DNA of 64,000 nt from Branchinecta lynchi (GCA_023053575.1 JAKZAP010000009.1:17713869-17777868); one strand, 5' to 3'. Counted from the first letter of the stretch, positions 21,161 to 32,789 are shown. Notes: generated by a model from the sequence alone, not told the origin. Numbers and translations are program-made.

Positions 21161-22508
21161 TTTACTGGATGACTTCTTAGGTGTCCCAACAAAAGATACC
21201 TCCTACTAAATCTCCTATCACACAGACCACACCCGTACGGCTTTTCTCCAGAGTGAATTTTTAGGTGTCTCAACATATTGCTAATGTAGCTAAATCGCCT
21301 CTCGCAGAAACGACACGAGTAAGCCTTTTCTGCTGTGTGTACTATCATGTGTATTGTTTTTTGACTTTTCGTGAAAAATGTTTTATCACACACACCACAA
21401 GAGTACGGCTTTTCTCCTTTATGACTTCTTACGTGTGTCAACATAATGCTACTGTGGCTGAATCGCATGTCGCAGATATGGCAAGAGTAAGCATTTTCCC
21501 CTCTGTGTTGTAACATGTGTCGTGTTTTTCCATATTTCCGGAAAAAAGGTTTACCACATACATCACAAGAGTACGGCTTTTCTCCTTTATGCCTTCTTAA
21601 GTGCTGACACAAATAGTAACTGCTCCTAAATCTCTCATCACATACACCACATACGTAAGGCTTTTCCCCTGTGTGTTTTCTCATATGAAGGGTCTTTTCA
21701 TTCTCCGTACAAAACTTCTGATCACAGAAATCACACGTGAAGGGTTTTTCTCCTGTGTGCTTTCTTCTAATGTGTAACAATTTGGGATGATTATAAGAAA
21801 ACGTTTTCCCGCACACTTCACACGAGAACGGCTTGTGTACTGTGTGAATCCTCAAATGTCTTGTCACTTCACTCGTGGATGTAAACTTTCTCTCACAGAA
21901 GACACAGGAATGTCGCTCGGGCATAAGTATTTTCTCGGATTCCAGGGTCATAGTGGTGAGAGTGCTGCACCTTTCCAAATGAGCCCTCTGACCAACCGAA
22001 CTTGGAACCATTATCTTACAAAACTCACAAGGAGCAGGATAAGGTAATCTTTCTTTTTTTATTATATCCGCCGAACTCTTGATTTTTGGACAGACACTGC
22101 AGCAACCAGTCTGTTCAGCAGAGTGTGAAACAATGGCACAATCTTGTGCCTGGATTGCACAGCAATTACCGCCGCATTCCAAGCAGCTCAAAGATCTTTT
22201 CTCAGAGTGAGCACTGGCCAGGTGCACGTTTAAGCTCCAGAAATAAGAAAAGTGCCCCTTACATTCAGGACATTCGTAAAGCTTATGAGGGTTGTGTGTT
22301 TCTAAGTGAGCTATCAGGTGTGATGCCTTCGCAAATGCGCTTCCACATTCATTGCACTTGTAGGTATTTTCTGCAGCTGTGTTGCCTTTATTCTTGGGAT
22401 CTCTTTTCCTACTCCCACTACCATCCTCTTGAGCAGTATCATCAAACTCGAGACTTTCTTTGCACTCCAAGATTAATGTATTCAGGTCCTCTTCTTTCAG
22501 CAATCCTC
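21112..22508 (-). CDS. C2H2 zinc-finger protein, large 3' coding exon
   Basis: The exon encodes about 463 residues with eleven canonical C2H2 fingers (C-x2-C...H-x3/4-H). Two stand near the N-terminus (residues about 48-70 and 76-99). Nine more form an almost continuous array from 198 to 445 with TGEKPY/F-type linkers. Residues 105-185 hold two cysteine-rich blocks that do not fit the finger pattern. Such proteins bind DNA in the nucleus, often as transcriptional regulators; target and partners cannot be read. The frame has no ATG at its head: on the minus strand a pyrimidine tract ending TTTTCCTCTAG stands just before 22508, a good splice acceptor, and the first two exon bases complete a split codon. 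Upstream exons must lie beyond 22510 and were not recognised. The array loses frame after the eleventh finger, giving an extra 18-residue basic tail before the stop. No ZAD, KRAB or BTB domain is visible. Confidence 0.88.
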
Positions 22509-22793
22509 CTAGAGGAAAAGCATGTAATTATATTATGCTCAAGGCCAAACAGCTGGGACTTCACTCACTACCATGGTCAGATCAATTTTGATAACTACGA
22601 TCAAGAGCTGTGGCATCCTGGCAGGTGTCAGCATGGTGCTCATTGAAACACTTTATTTTGTTTATGGGTCACTATGCATATGTCCCTTTATTAACTAGAC
22701 ATAATGTTCCGGGAGAGGGGACCAGGGGTCACTCAGTCTACCTTCAAGGTGGTCACCGAGTATTGCCGACGAGACTTGAATATCTACAGACAA

Positions 22794-23390
22794 AACAAGA
22801 GCTGGAAGCTCATATGGCACTTGCAAGGCTGGGTCAGATGGAAGTGACGGTAAAAAGTATTTTTTTTCACTTTTTGGTTAAGATGCGCCAAACTTGCAAG
22901 GCTGGGTCATAGGATGGAAGTGATGGTCAAAAGTTTTTTTTCACTTTTCGGATAACATGCGCACTTTAAGGGTGCTAAATAATAATTTCTAAGTAAAACC
23001 CGTGAGGCAAAAAGATCATGTACTCCGGGCGACCGCGAAAAAATAAATTTTGCTTAAAAGTATTTCTTGTATTTTGCGGTTAAGATGAGTTCTTTAAGGG
23101 ATGGTCGGATGGGAGAAGTGACGATGTCCAACCCAATGATGTCAAGTTTCTAATGTTCCGGCAAAGTTTTATCGTCCTAGCACATCTGGAAGTACCTTAA
23201 CTGACGATCAGGACACCCCCCTACAGCCCCTCCCCCTCGGTACCCGAAACCGGTCCGATTCTGTCACAGATGCACCTAGGACTTGTGCCTGTACGTCCCA
23301 CAAGTTTCATCGTGATCCCTCTAATCTATGGGTGTAGTAATGAATCAACGCTCGACTGAGTAACACCTCAGGGTGCGTGCCGCTGCTCCG
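22794..23390 (+). mobile_element. HLX-D element, 5' part
   Basis: Starts ACAAGAGCTGGAAGCTCATA then TGGCACTTGCAAGGCTGGGT, the same start as at 36271 and 45181. It continues with doubled CTTTAAGGG and GGTTAAGATG words and a CTCCCCCTCGGTACCCGAAA block, but lacks the GACGG microsatellite and 3' hairpin. It is cut off where the retrotransposon begins. Confidence 0.65.
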
Positions 23391-23669
23391 GAATAAGTTA
23401 GTGATTGATCAATGAAATGAATTGAAATGCCGGATGCTAACGAACGTATTGTGGAAAATATAATGCGACACTAGCTATTATGGATGACCAGTTAAGGATT
23501 GGATTAACCGTCTTGCTTGCTGTTGCTGAGTTGCGGCTACGAAGATTGTTGGAGCTTGTGGTGTTAGCCGTGCCCACAATTAACGGTTCTGCGTACAGCA
23601 CGTTCACACCGACGTGGTTAAATTTTTTGGTGGCTGTTCCGGTAAGAAAGCGTATTTTTCCTCTTAGTC

Positions 23670-24518
23670 ATGGGTCGCCGAAGAAAGGTAGCCAAGCAAG
23701 ACCAGATTGCGGACACAGGAGTGTCTCTCGACGGAAATGTTTTAAACTCTACTTTGTCTTCCGAGGGTAGTTCTGTGGATCAAACTTCGCTGAAGAGTTT
23801 AGCTGAGAACTTTTCACAAATACTTACGATTGTTCGGGAGAACGGTAGAAAGCTTGACAATATCAATGCTAAACTGTTTTCTCTCGAAAGTAAAGTGCAA
23901 TGTGTTGAGGCTGTCCAGTCTGTGCTTCAAGAAGATACGAGTCGGTTGGATACGACAGTTACAGCATTGCAAAGTGAAATTGTTAGTTTGAAGGGCCAGC
24001 TTAATGTGATTTCAGGTGCAGCTGAATCATATGCTGTTAAGAATATGGAATTATCCCATCGTTTAATGTCGCTCGAATACAGGCACACCGAGAACAATCT
24101 CATTGTTTGGAATGCTCCGTGCGATGATTTAGTCCAGGCAAAGGGGGTCTTCCAAACGGTTTGTACTGATGGTTTAGAACTTTCCCCCGTTCCGGTATTT
24201 TCTGCGATATTTAACAACAAGGAACGCAAGTTTTTCAAAGTTAATGTTGGTTCTCAGGATATTAAAGGATATTAAACTGAAAGGTAAAATCATATGTAAC
24301 CTAAAGGAAATTTCTGTGAGTGATGATGCCCCTCCATGTGTTCGTGCAGCTAGAAAGAAGTTATTTAAAAGCTTGCTGCTGTTGGTATCGCGTCTTGGGT
24401 GTCGAACTCTGTTCCGCCTTATATCCAGGTTGACCGTGGCAATGAAAATCCCGTCAGATACAGTGTTGATGGGCTTATCCCGGAACTATGTGAGGTAGCA
24501 TCGATGGTTGTCGGTTGA
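23670..24518 (+). pseudogene. Retrotransposon ORF1 (RNA-binding chaperone), frameshifted
   Basis: The first 201 codons start at a true ATG (MGRRRKVAKQ). They hold a long heptad-rich coiled coil (residues about 45-140), then LEYRHTENNLIVWNAP, which resembles the entry to the RRM-like domain of LINE ORF1 proteins that coat element RNA. The frame then breaks. A 10-bp word, AGGATATTAA, is exactly doubled at 24256-24275; removing one copy would keep the frame into KLKGKIICNLKE. A second slip at about 24370-24385 moves the frame to AAVGIASWVSNSVPPYIQVD, which ends in a stop at 24516-24518. The whole is a once functional, recently decayed ORF1. Confidence 0.78.
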
Positions 24519-25024
24519 TGGTGAATTTAAGAGTATTTTTACTGTTTTTCTTCATTTGTTGTTTTGTCCAGTGAGCGAGCGGCATGCTACAACATTCTCT
24601 TTTTTAAGTGATGAGTTGTGATGTGTCACAATTCTCTGTTTGGACTACCAAGTCCACATTTTGTGCTTAAGTTGGTTGCGGTGTTATTTAGTGTGCGAGG
24701 TTTATCGCCACTTTGTTATTTTGTATTAATGTTTTCAGTTTACTTTGCCTTGAATTTTGTTTGTTCTTTACAGGTTTCTGTTTTTTCTTTCTTTTGGTGC
24801 TTGCTTCACAATTGGTATGGGATGCTCGGATATGGGATGCTCGGAGCCGGACTCGGTAAGTTATCTATTTTCAACCATAATCACCTCTACTATCCTGGTT
24901 CAGTTTCATTTAAGTCAGTAATCACCGGTTAAATTGGCTTGAGAGTAACGCATTGAATTTAGATGATTTGGGGCTTGGTGTGTTGCATAGGGATTTTGAT
25001 ACAGCTGCTCGGGTTAATGATGAT

Positions 25025-26148
25025 TTGCAGCCAAAAGTTAAATAGAAGTGCCCGATTGATTTGTGTCAGAGTCCCAGTGTAGATGAACTGCATCTGTTCC
25101 ATTTAAACTGTCGAGGCCTAAATAGTACGCTGCCGCATCTTAATGAACTGTGCATGTTTTCGGAATTTCATATTTTAGCACTTACGGAAACTTGGTTGAG
25201 GGATAATACGTCCAGTGTATTAGATATTGCCAATTACAATTTATTTATTCGTAACCGTGAGCTATATCAGCATGGTGGACTTGGAATGTATGTGAGAAGT
25301 GATTTCGATGTCAAGTTACGAGATGATATTCGGATAAATAGAGCGATGGTTTTTGAGTGTATGGTAGCTGAAGTCTCTAAAAATGGTATTTCTTTTATTG
25401 TTGTTTTTATATACCGCCCACCTTCAGGAAATTTTGATAGTTTTTTTTTTTAACTGTTAGAGGAGCAATTAGACCATTTAGTGAATAGTAATATGCCATA
25501 TTTCGTATGCGGGGATTTTAACATAGATCTTATTGTTATTGCTTCGAATCCAAAGGCCCGCCAGTTTCTTAATTTAATGCTGGGATATGGAATGCATCCT
25601 GCTATAAACATTTGTACTAGAGTTGATAACGTATTTTTAAATGTTGTGTTCTAAACGATGTTTCGGATCATTTTGTTATTTCGGTGATTGTCCCTCGCCT
25701 TATGGAACGGGTTATTGGTACCAGTAATTATATTAGTCCTAACGGGCCTTTGATTGATTCGTCTAGTATATTAAGGTTTAAGAATAAGTTGGAGTATGTT
25801 AATTTTGATTGTTTAAGTCAAGACGCTGATGTTAATCGAAAGTTCGAAGTTTGGTATTCTAAATTAAAGAATTTGTTGTTAGAATGTTGTTCATCTGTGG
25901 CAGCGCAGGCAAAGAAGCTGATACCAAAGAAGCCTTGGATATCGAAAAGTCTTGTTGCGTGTATTATTAGAAGACGACATTTGTATAAATTGTCAGTTCG
26001 TAGTAGTGATTCAAGTCTGAAGGAATCGTACAGGGCTTATACTAATACATTAAACTGTGTTCTTAGGCGAACGAGGCAGGAATATTATAAGAAGAAGTTT
26101 AAGGAAAGTGAGGGAAACCCTAGTAAGACTTGGAAAGTAACTAGACCT
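25025..26148 (+). pseudogene. Retrotransposon ORF2: endonuclease and linker only, frameshifted
   Basis: APE-like endonuclease motifs appear in the right order: HLNCRGLNS (Asn), ILALTETWL (Glu), YRPPSG, VCGDFNIDL (Asp and Asn) and SDHFVISV (Asp-His). They are spread over three frames. The first slip falls at a run of 12 T (25441-25452); the second is at about 25650, just before SDH. The last frame continues through the RT-proximal linker to SKTWKV and then into unrelated sequence. No FADD/YADD reverse transcriptase motif follows anywhere nearby. In an intact element the endonuclease nicks the target so that the RT can prime on it. Confidence 0.82.
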
Positions 26149-26150
26149 AC

Positions 26151-26235
26151 GTTGCCCGGGCAACGTGAAGTGTTGCGGCAACCTTTGTACGGCTTCGCCG
26201 GCTAAAGTGTTGCGAGAGCAACACTTTGGTTTTGT
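26151..26235. repeat. Cluster of four short hairpins
   Basis: GTTGCCCGGGCAAC (26151-26164), GTTGCGGCAAC (26172-26182), CGGCTTCGCCG (26190-26200) and AAAGTGTTGC-GAGA-GCAACACTTT (about 26204-26227) are all perfect stems with little or no loop. They stand exactly at the break of the retrotransposon and at the left edge of the tandem array. Confidence 0.75.
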
Positions 26236-26390
26236 TTCTTCGCTGTCGGTTAAATGCTGAAATTGTCAACTTATCGAAGCTTTTAAAACGGTATGTTCTA
26301 AAAAGAATAATCACATAATCAAAAGCTGTTGTTTAGCGTTGTAAAACCAACAACAAAACAATATCGGAAGAAGGCTATCCGTAACGTTTC

Positions 26391-29040
26391 AGGATTAAAA
26401 TACCATAGATGACACTATTAATTATTACAAAACTACCTTCTTGGTTTACATTACCGTATCGTTTGTACCCGTTGCGTAAACAGTTAATCCTAGGTTATAG
26501 CGATAGACCATCGATACAAACTTTCTTACTGTCATATTTACAGAAATCGAATACAATGTGCACCAATTTTCAAAAATTTCTAGCCCCTCGTGAACCGATC
26601 TTACTTACAAGTCCCATGCATGTCTTACAATTGGGAACAAAATTGTTCTTACCATCGAATACACCTGAGACAAATAACAGGTATACCAGCTAGCAAAAGC
26701 TGCAAACTCCTCGTTGCCGAAGATGATTATGAGCTAACAGTCGACTGTTGCTTACAGTCGACTGTTGCTTACAAGTCCTTTACATGTCTCGCAACTGGTA
26801 TCGCCTATTTTTGGTTTCAGTGTGTACCTTACTCCTGAAGTTGTCAACCCCTTGAAACTTTCAAACTGGTTTATCTCATGAAGGATTTTTGTTCAAAAGA
26901 ATGGATGGCATATATTTTGATCAGCTCTTCAAGGGCTATCGATTGCCATAACCACAACAAAAGCATATAGGAAAAAGGGACTAAATTGACTTTGCAGTCA
27001 GTTGAACTTTATCCTTTTCAATCGTAGACATCGTGACGGATGAAAACTTGGAATAATATCCTATATAATCTAGTTGGTATTATAAAGCTATCCGTAACTT
27101 CTTAGGATTAAAATACCATAGATGACACTATTAATTATTACGAAACTACCTTGTTTTACATTACAGTATCGTTTGTACCCGTTGCGTTAACAGTAAATCC
27201 TAGGTTACAGCGATAGACCAACGATACAAACTTTCTTACCGTCAGATTTAGATAAATCGAATACAATGTGCAACAATTTGCACAAATTTCTAGCCCCTCG
27301 TGCACCGATTCTACTGACAAGTCCCTTTCCCGTGATAGACATCAAGTTCACCGGGTAAAAATAATGGGTACACCGACTAGCAAAAGTTGAAAACCTCTCA
27401 TCGCTGAAGATTTGTGTAGCATAACAGCCGATTATTACTTACAAGTCCCTTGCATGTTTTACATTTGGGAACCAAATTGTTCATCAAATGACAGGTACGC
27501 CAACTAGCGAGAGCTGCAAACCCCTCATTGCCGAAGATGATTATGAGCTAACAGTCGCCTGTCGCGTACAAGTCCCCTAAATGTCTCACAACTGGTATCG
27601 CCTATTTTTGGTTTCAGTGTGTACCTTACTACTGAAGTTGTCAACCCCTTGAAACTTTCAAACTGGTGTATCTCATAAAGGAATTTTTTTTACAAAAAAA
27701 TGGATGTCATATACTTTGATCAGCTCATCAGCGGCTATCGATTGCCGTCGAAGTTGAACTTTATCCTTTTCAATCGTAGATATCGTGATGGATGAAAACT
27801 TGGAACAATATCTTATATAATCTAGTTGATATTATAAAGCTATCCGTAACTTTTCAGGATTAAAATACCATAGATGACACTATTAATTATTACAAAATTG
27901 CCTTATTGTTTTACATTACCGTATCGTTTGTACCCGTTGAGTAAACAGTTAATCCTAGGTTATAGCGATAGACCATCGATACAAACTTTCTTACTGTCAT
28001 ATTTACAGAAATCGAATACAATGTGCACCAATTTTCAAAAATTTCTAGCCCCTCGTGAACCGATTCTTACTTACAAGTCCGTCTCCCGTTATTGACATCA
28101 AATTCACGGGAAACAAATAATGGATACACCAGCTATCAAAAGTTGCAAGCCCCTCATCGCTGAAGATGATTATTACATAAGCTTTTTAAACGGGATGTTC
28201 TAAAAAAATTAATCATATGATCAAAAGGTATTCTTCAGCGTTGTAAAAACAACAACAAAATAATATAGGAAGAAGGGACTAAATTAACTTTGCAGTCAGT
28301 TGTACTTTATCCTTTTCAATCGTAGACATCGTGACGGATGAAAACTTGGAACAATATCTTAAATAATCTAGTTGGTAATAGAAACCTATCCGTAACTTTT
28401 CAGGATTAAAATACCATAGATGACACTACTAATTATTATGAAACTACCTCATTGCTTTACATTTTCGTTTGTATCCGTTGTGTAAACAGTTAATCCTCGG
28501 TTACATTGATAGACCATCGACACAAACTTTCTTACCGTCAGATTTATAGAAATCGAATACAATGTGCACCCATTTGCAAAAATTCCTAGCCCCTCGTGAA
28601 CCGATTCCTACTTACAAGTCCCTCTCCCGTGATATACATTAAGATAACCGGAAACAAACAGTGGGTACTCCAGCTAGCAAAAGCTGCAAACCCATCATCG
28701 CAGAAGATGATTGTAGCATAACAGCCGATTATTACTTACAAGTCCCTTGCATATCTTGCCGTTGGGAACCAAATTGTTCTTACCATCGAATACACCGGAA
28801 ACAAATAACAGGTATACCAACTAGCAAAAGCTGCAAACCCCTCATTACCGAAGATGATTATGGGCTAACAGTCGACTGTTGCTTAAAAGTCCCCTATATG
28901 TATCATAACTGGTTTCGCCTATTTTTGGTTTCAATGTACCTTACTATGAAGTTGTCAACCCCTTTGAAATTTTCAAACTGGTGTATCTCATGAAGAAATT
29001 TTTGTACCAAAAAATGGATGACATATACTTTGATCAGCCC
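26391..29040. repeat. Complex tandem array, unit about 550-750 bp, four copies
   Basis: The block AGGATTAAAATACCATAGAT begins at 26391, 27104, 27856 and 28402. A second block, GTTGTCAACCCCTTGAAA, lies at 26840 and 27638, with a close variant at 28951. A third, CTAGC(A/G)A(A/G)AGCTGCAAACC-like, occurs about six times. Units differ by internal deletions. The translations are shared between copies but are repeatedly broken by stops, so coding is unlikely. Confidence 0.8.
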
Positions 29041-29109
29041 ATCAATGGCTATCGATTGCCGTCGAAAAAAAAATTCTACCTGTCTTAGTTCAAAAGTTGA
29101 CTTTTTTGC

Positions 29110-29807
29110 CGTAGGCCAACTTTCTAACGTCACGACTTAGAAAGGAGCAAAGGATAAGCTCTAGTTTCTTTAGCAATGAGAGAACTTTTAAAGTTTAAGA
29201 GGCTCATCTGATACCGTTACTCTACCACAAACCAAAGTGCAAAAAAAAAAAATTATAAACTCAGCTGAAATCGTCGCAGACATGGACAGAAACAATAGAT
29301 GGCAGCACTTTCGGACCCGTGGGAAAAAGCCACTTTTTTGTCTCTGTAGATTTTTCTATTCATCACTCAAAGAAGATATGTTGGCTGTGGGGCCGGGTAA
29401 CTGCCGCATATATTTAACACTTATAGATTTTAGTCCATCTTCAATTTGAAACTGGTGCCTGCCTGCTTGCGTGCTAGAACGGAGCTTTCCACTGGAAAGC
29501 AGAAACATCTTTTGATGAAACGAAAGGTTCGCTACACAACTTCAGATAGTCCTCTCTGACATAGGCTATACAACTCCACTTCACTTCGCAAACCGTAGGC
29601 TCTGGCTCGATGACAAGCAAAAACCATCCTTATTGGCCCCAGGCAAGAGTTCTACGGAGCTTTCCAAAATGTAATGTCATATTCGTCAATCCGGCCTAAG
29701 GTCCACACTTTCCGTAAAAACCGCAGAGGTTAGACCCTTCTCAGTTACCAGGAATAAAATGAAATCGGAGTCATAGGAAAAAAAAAAAAAAAAAAAAAAA
29801 AACGAGG
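29110..29807. other. No gene recognised
   Basis: Sequence between the tandem array and the right hairpin. It has a 12-A run near 29240 and a 27-A run at 29777-29802; no exon is supported. Confidence 0.5.
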
Positions 29808-29869
29808 ACAAAACCAAAGTGTTGCTCTCGCAACACAATAAACATGACTACATTCTTTTCATATAGTTT

Positions 29870-31303
29870 AACAAGACCAAAGGTTTCGATGGGATCCCAA
29901 AAATTCAATATCTGATCCAGACAACTGGGTCTTGTCTTAGCCAGATCCAGTCTTCGCCAGACTCCTTGAACATTTTTACAATTAAAATTCAGAAACAGAT
30001 TAAGGCCAAATAGCTAATCACCTGAGAAAACCAAGTTTAGATTTGGATTCAGCATGTGTGTTTACCCCTATAAGTCATACCTGTTTTGACGAAAACTTCC
30101 TGCCACTTCTGCCAATTTCCCGGTTCCGGCCGAACTCCAGAACTACTTGTCCGGCGAAAAAAGAAAGCTCAAAGACGAAATCAGGGTATCTTCTTTCCCC
30201 AGTAATGAACATCTAATCAACTTCAAATAGAAATTTAGCTTATAACAAATTTTCCGATTCCAGCCGGATTCCGGTCGAACTATATGTCCGGGTAAAATAC
30301 GATTGTCACACAGGGACTCAGCATCTCTTCTTACCCCTAAATCGCTTATCTAATCAACTAGAAATAAAACTTTGACTTCCAACAGTTTTCCGGTTTTGGC
30401 CGGATTCCGGACGAACTACATGTCCGGGTAGAAACTTGTTTTCACATAAGTGTTCAGCATGTCTTCTTGCCCTAAATCGAACATCCAATCAACTCCAAAT
30501 TAAACTTTTAATTTTGACAAACTTTCCGGTTTGGGCCGGATTCCGGTCGAAATACTTGTCCGTCGAGAAAATAGTTTTCACCATCGTCTTCAGCATGTCT
30601 CCCTACCTCTAAATCGAACATTTAATCAACTTCAAATAAAACTTTTACTTTCAACAAACTTTCCGGTTTGGGCCGGATTCCGGGCGAAATACTTGTCCAT
30701 CGAGAAAATAGTTGTCACCATCGTCTTCAGCATGTCTTCCTACCCCTAAATCGAACATCTAATCAATTTCAAATAAAACTTTTACTTTCAACAAACTTTC
30801 CGGTTTGGGCCGGATTCCGGGCGAAATACTTGTCCGTCGAGAAAATAATTTTCACCATCGTCTTCAGCATGTCTTCCTACCCCTAAATCGAACATCTAAT
30901 CAACTTCAAATAAAACTTTTACTTTCAACAAACTTTCCGGTTTTGGCCGGATTCCGGGCGAACTACTTGTCCGATGACAAAATGGTTTTCACCATCATGT
31001 TCAGCATGTCTTCTTACCCCATAATCGACTATCACATTAGCTGTTTCAAAATATTTTGTTTGTCCCTTAATTTCAATCCCCTCCCCCACCCCTAAATGTA
31101 GAGCTACAAAGCCCATCTACGAACTTGACTGGTCCGACGACCCAACGAACCTTCTCACCAAGTTTCATCAAAATATCTCATTCCCTTCGAGAGTTATCGT
31201 GCTTACAGACGGACGGACAGACGGACGGACGGACGGACGGACAGACGGACAACTTTTGCGATGTCATAGGTATCCCTCCACTTACGTTTTGGGATCCCAA
31301 AAA
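29870..31303 (+). mobile_element. HLX-C element, copy 2 (best preserved)
   Basis: The 5' end ACAAGACCAAAGGTTTCGAT is followed by GGGATCCCAAAAATTC. Then come a diverged and a homogeneous part of the 137-bp satellite, a CCTCCCCCACCCCTAAATGT tail, the microsatellite at 31208-31249 (GACGG/GACAG), the TATCCCTCCACTTACG block and the terminal palindrome TTTTGGGATCCCAAAA. Both ends thus contain GGGATCCCAAAA. A short terminal repeat, minisatellite core and 3' palindrome recall non-autonomous Helentrons (HINE/DINE-1 type). The canonical Helitron ends (TC...CTRR) are not seen. Confidence 0.75.
30388..31000 (+). repeat. 137-bp satellite inside HLX-C copy 2
   Basis: TTCCGGTTTGGGCCGGATTC-type words begin at about 30388, 30524, 30661, 30798 and 30935, an almost exact 137-bp period. 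The last three units are nearly identical, which implies recent amplification or conversion. Because 137 is not a multiple of three, short open frames recur at the same spacing with no protein meaning. Confidence 0.9.
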
Positions 31304-32789
31304 CGCATACAAATTTAGTCAACGCTTCAATGATTCAGGACAAAGTCGTATGTAGCCTACTGTATAAAGAGAACAGTTAGAGGAACGAATCTTCCAAGTG
31401 CTCGATCTTGTTAGTTTGATATTCCAGAGTATTCCGAGTATTCCATCCCGTGCATTACGAATTTGTCTTCTCAGCCGGGCTCTGGACATTTTGTTATTTA
31501 CTTTGTTATTAAAAAGAACCTGAACCTGAACCTGAAACTGTTCAAACAGCACTTTACAACTGACAGTGCTTGACAGTCTAGCTCGGTGAGGTCTAAACCT
31601 CATCCTTCCCCGAAAAAGGCTGCGAGTATGCGTTCTATCACTTCTAAGAACCTAAAGCAAATCAAACATACCGCCATCGCAAAATCATGAGGGCCCTTTA
31701 AATCAAACCAGCAAAATCCGTGTACTAATACGGCTTCCAGAACCCAGATCCTCACTCTTTTTAATTACCCCTATACAAGATTACGTCCGTCCTTTTAAAA
31801 CACGTTGCAATCAGTTGCAAAGACAGGTGCCACGCGTCGGGGTTCGGGAGGGACGCAAAACAATTCCTTCAGGGTACGACGCCAGATGGACAACGTGCCA
31901 TGAGCCGGTGACCACCTGGACGCGTGTCTACCAGGTGAAGTTAATTATCTGATTGGCGCAGCGACATTTATCGTTGTTGTAAGAAGGTAAGGAGTGACTG
32001 GAGGGAAATATGTCCGGTGATAGTTCGGAAAAGAAGGGAGAGAAAATTAGAAAGACGACGAGGCTTGCATCCAGAACCGCAATCGGCAAATTTGATGCGT
32101 GTAGATATAGATGTTGGGGCTCGTTCAGGCAGTATTTTGTACATTATATGAACATGTAAGCATAAACAGAGAGTGACAAATCGCAATGAAATCAATTAAT
32201 ATGAATTGCTATGTAATAAAAGTTGTATATTTATTTATTTATAGCTGTGCATTTATCTGTAAAGATAATATACAGCAAATAAACGTTATCTTAATATTTG
32301 ACAGAACAATCAGCTTTTTGAAATCCATTTGGCCGAGGTCGGAGTTGGGTTCAAGTCGCGGCCAATGAATATTGTAGGATTTTCTAACCCAGTCTTTGTA
32401 TATGCCAGAACTCGAAAGCCAAATAGATTTCCTCAATTGTCTGGAAGGCTACAAAACATCAGGTTGTGACGTCAGGAACCAAGGTGTTCCCTGCCAAAAG
32501 GGCGATCAACAATTCCCCGTCGAAATAGGTGAAGCAAACATGTGTCCCTTGATAATCCCCTAAAGAAATATAAAGGGAAAGGGTTTTTCAGGCTAAGACA
32601 CTTCTGCTGTTGTATCTCGTCACCTCGTATGTTTGGTTTACCTGTCGTAAGGAAATCCTTCCAAATACTGGAGTATTTAGGAAACTAGCGGAGACGCAGC
32701 AATCACTCCGGATAGTCAGGAATTCCTAATTGACTTACTTACCGGTTTAGTTTTTGTTTCGAATGGCTTACACTACATTCTCATACCGT
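31304..32789. other. No gene recognised
   Basis: Contains a short CCTGAA hexamer repeat (about 31518-31540). I see no exon with paired splice signals and no known repeat in this 1.5 kb. Confidence 0.45.

Larger units (their letters stand above)
23395..26148 (+). mobile_element. Non-LTR retrotransposon, CR1/Jockey-group, lacking RT
   Basis: In order: an untranslated leader, ORF1 (coiled coil plus RRM-like start), an intergenic spacer, an APE-type endonuclease, and the conserved linker that normally precedes the reverse transcriptase. The reverse transcriptase and 3' end are missing: homology stops at about 26148, next to a cluster of hairpins. Both ORFs carry frameshifts. The clade call rests on the linker style (PWISKSL...RRHLYKL...RQEYYKKKF...SKTWKV), which I associate with the CR1/L2/Daphne branch; it was not searched. 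Confidence 0.8.
26207..29836. mobile_element. Inverted-repeat-bounded region of 3.6 kb
   Basis: The 29-bp sequence starting GTGTTGCGAGAGCAACACTT (26207-26235) recurs as an exact reverse complement at 29808-29836. The arms are themselves hairpins. Between them lie a tandem array and about 700 bp of unique sequence ending in poly-A (29777-29802). There is no coding region with a known domain. This looks like a non-autonomous element, but no target-site duplication was identified, so the true edges may lie slightly outside. Confidence 0.6.

Noticed and set aside
24618..24932. 104-codon hydrophobic frame in the LINE spacer
   Set aside because: It lies between ORF1 and ORF2 of the retrotransposon, is T-rich, and has no family resemblance.
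30531..31095. Series of ~72-codon frames with near-identical peptides
   Set aside because: They repeat every 137 bp because the DNA is a satellite; 137 is not a multiple of three, so no protein repeat is possible across units.
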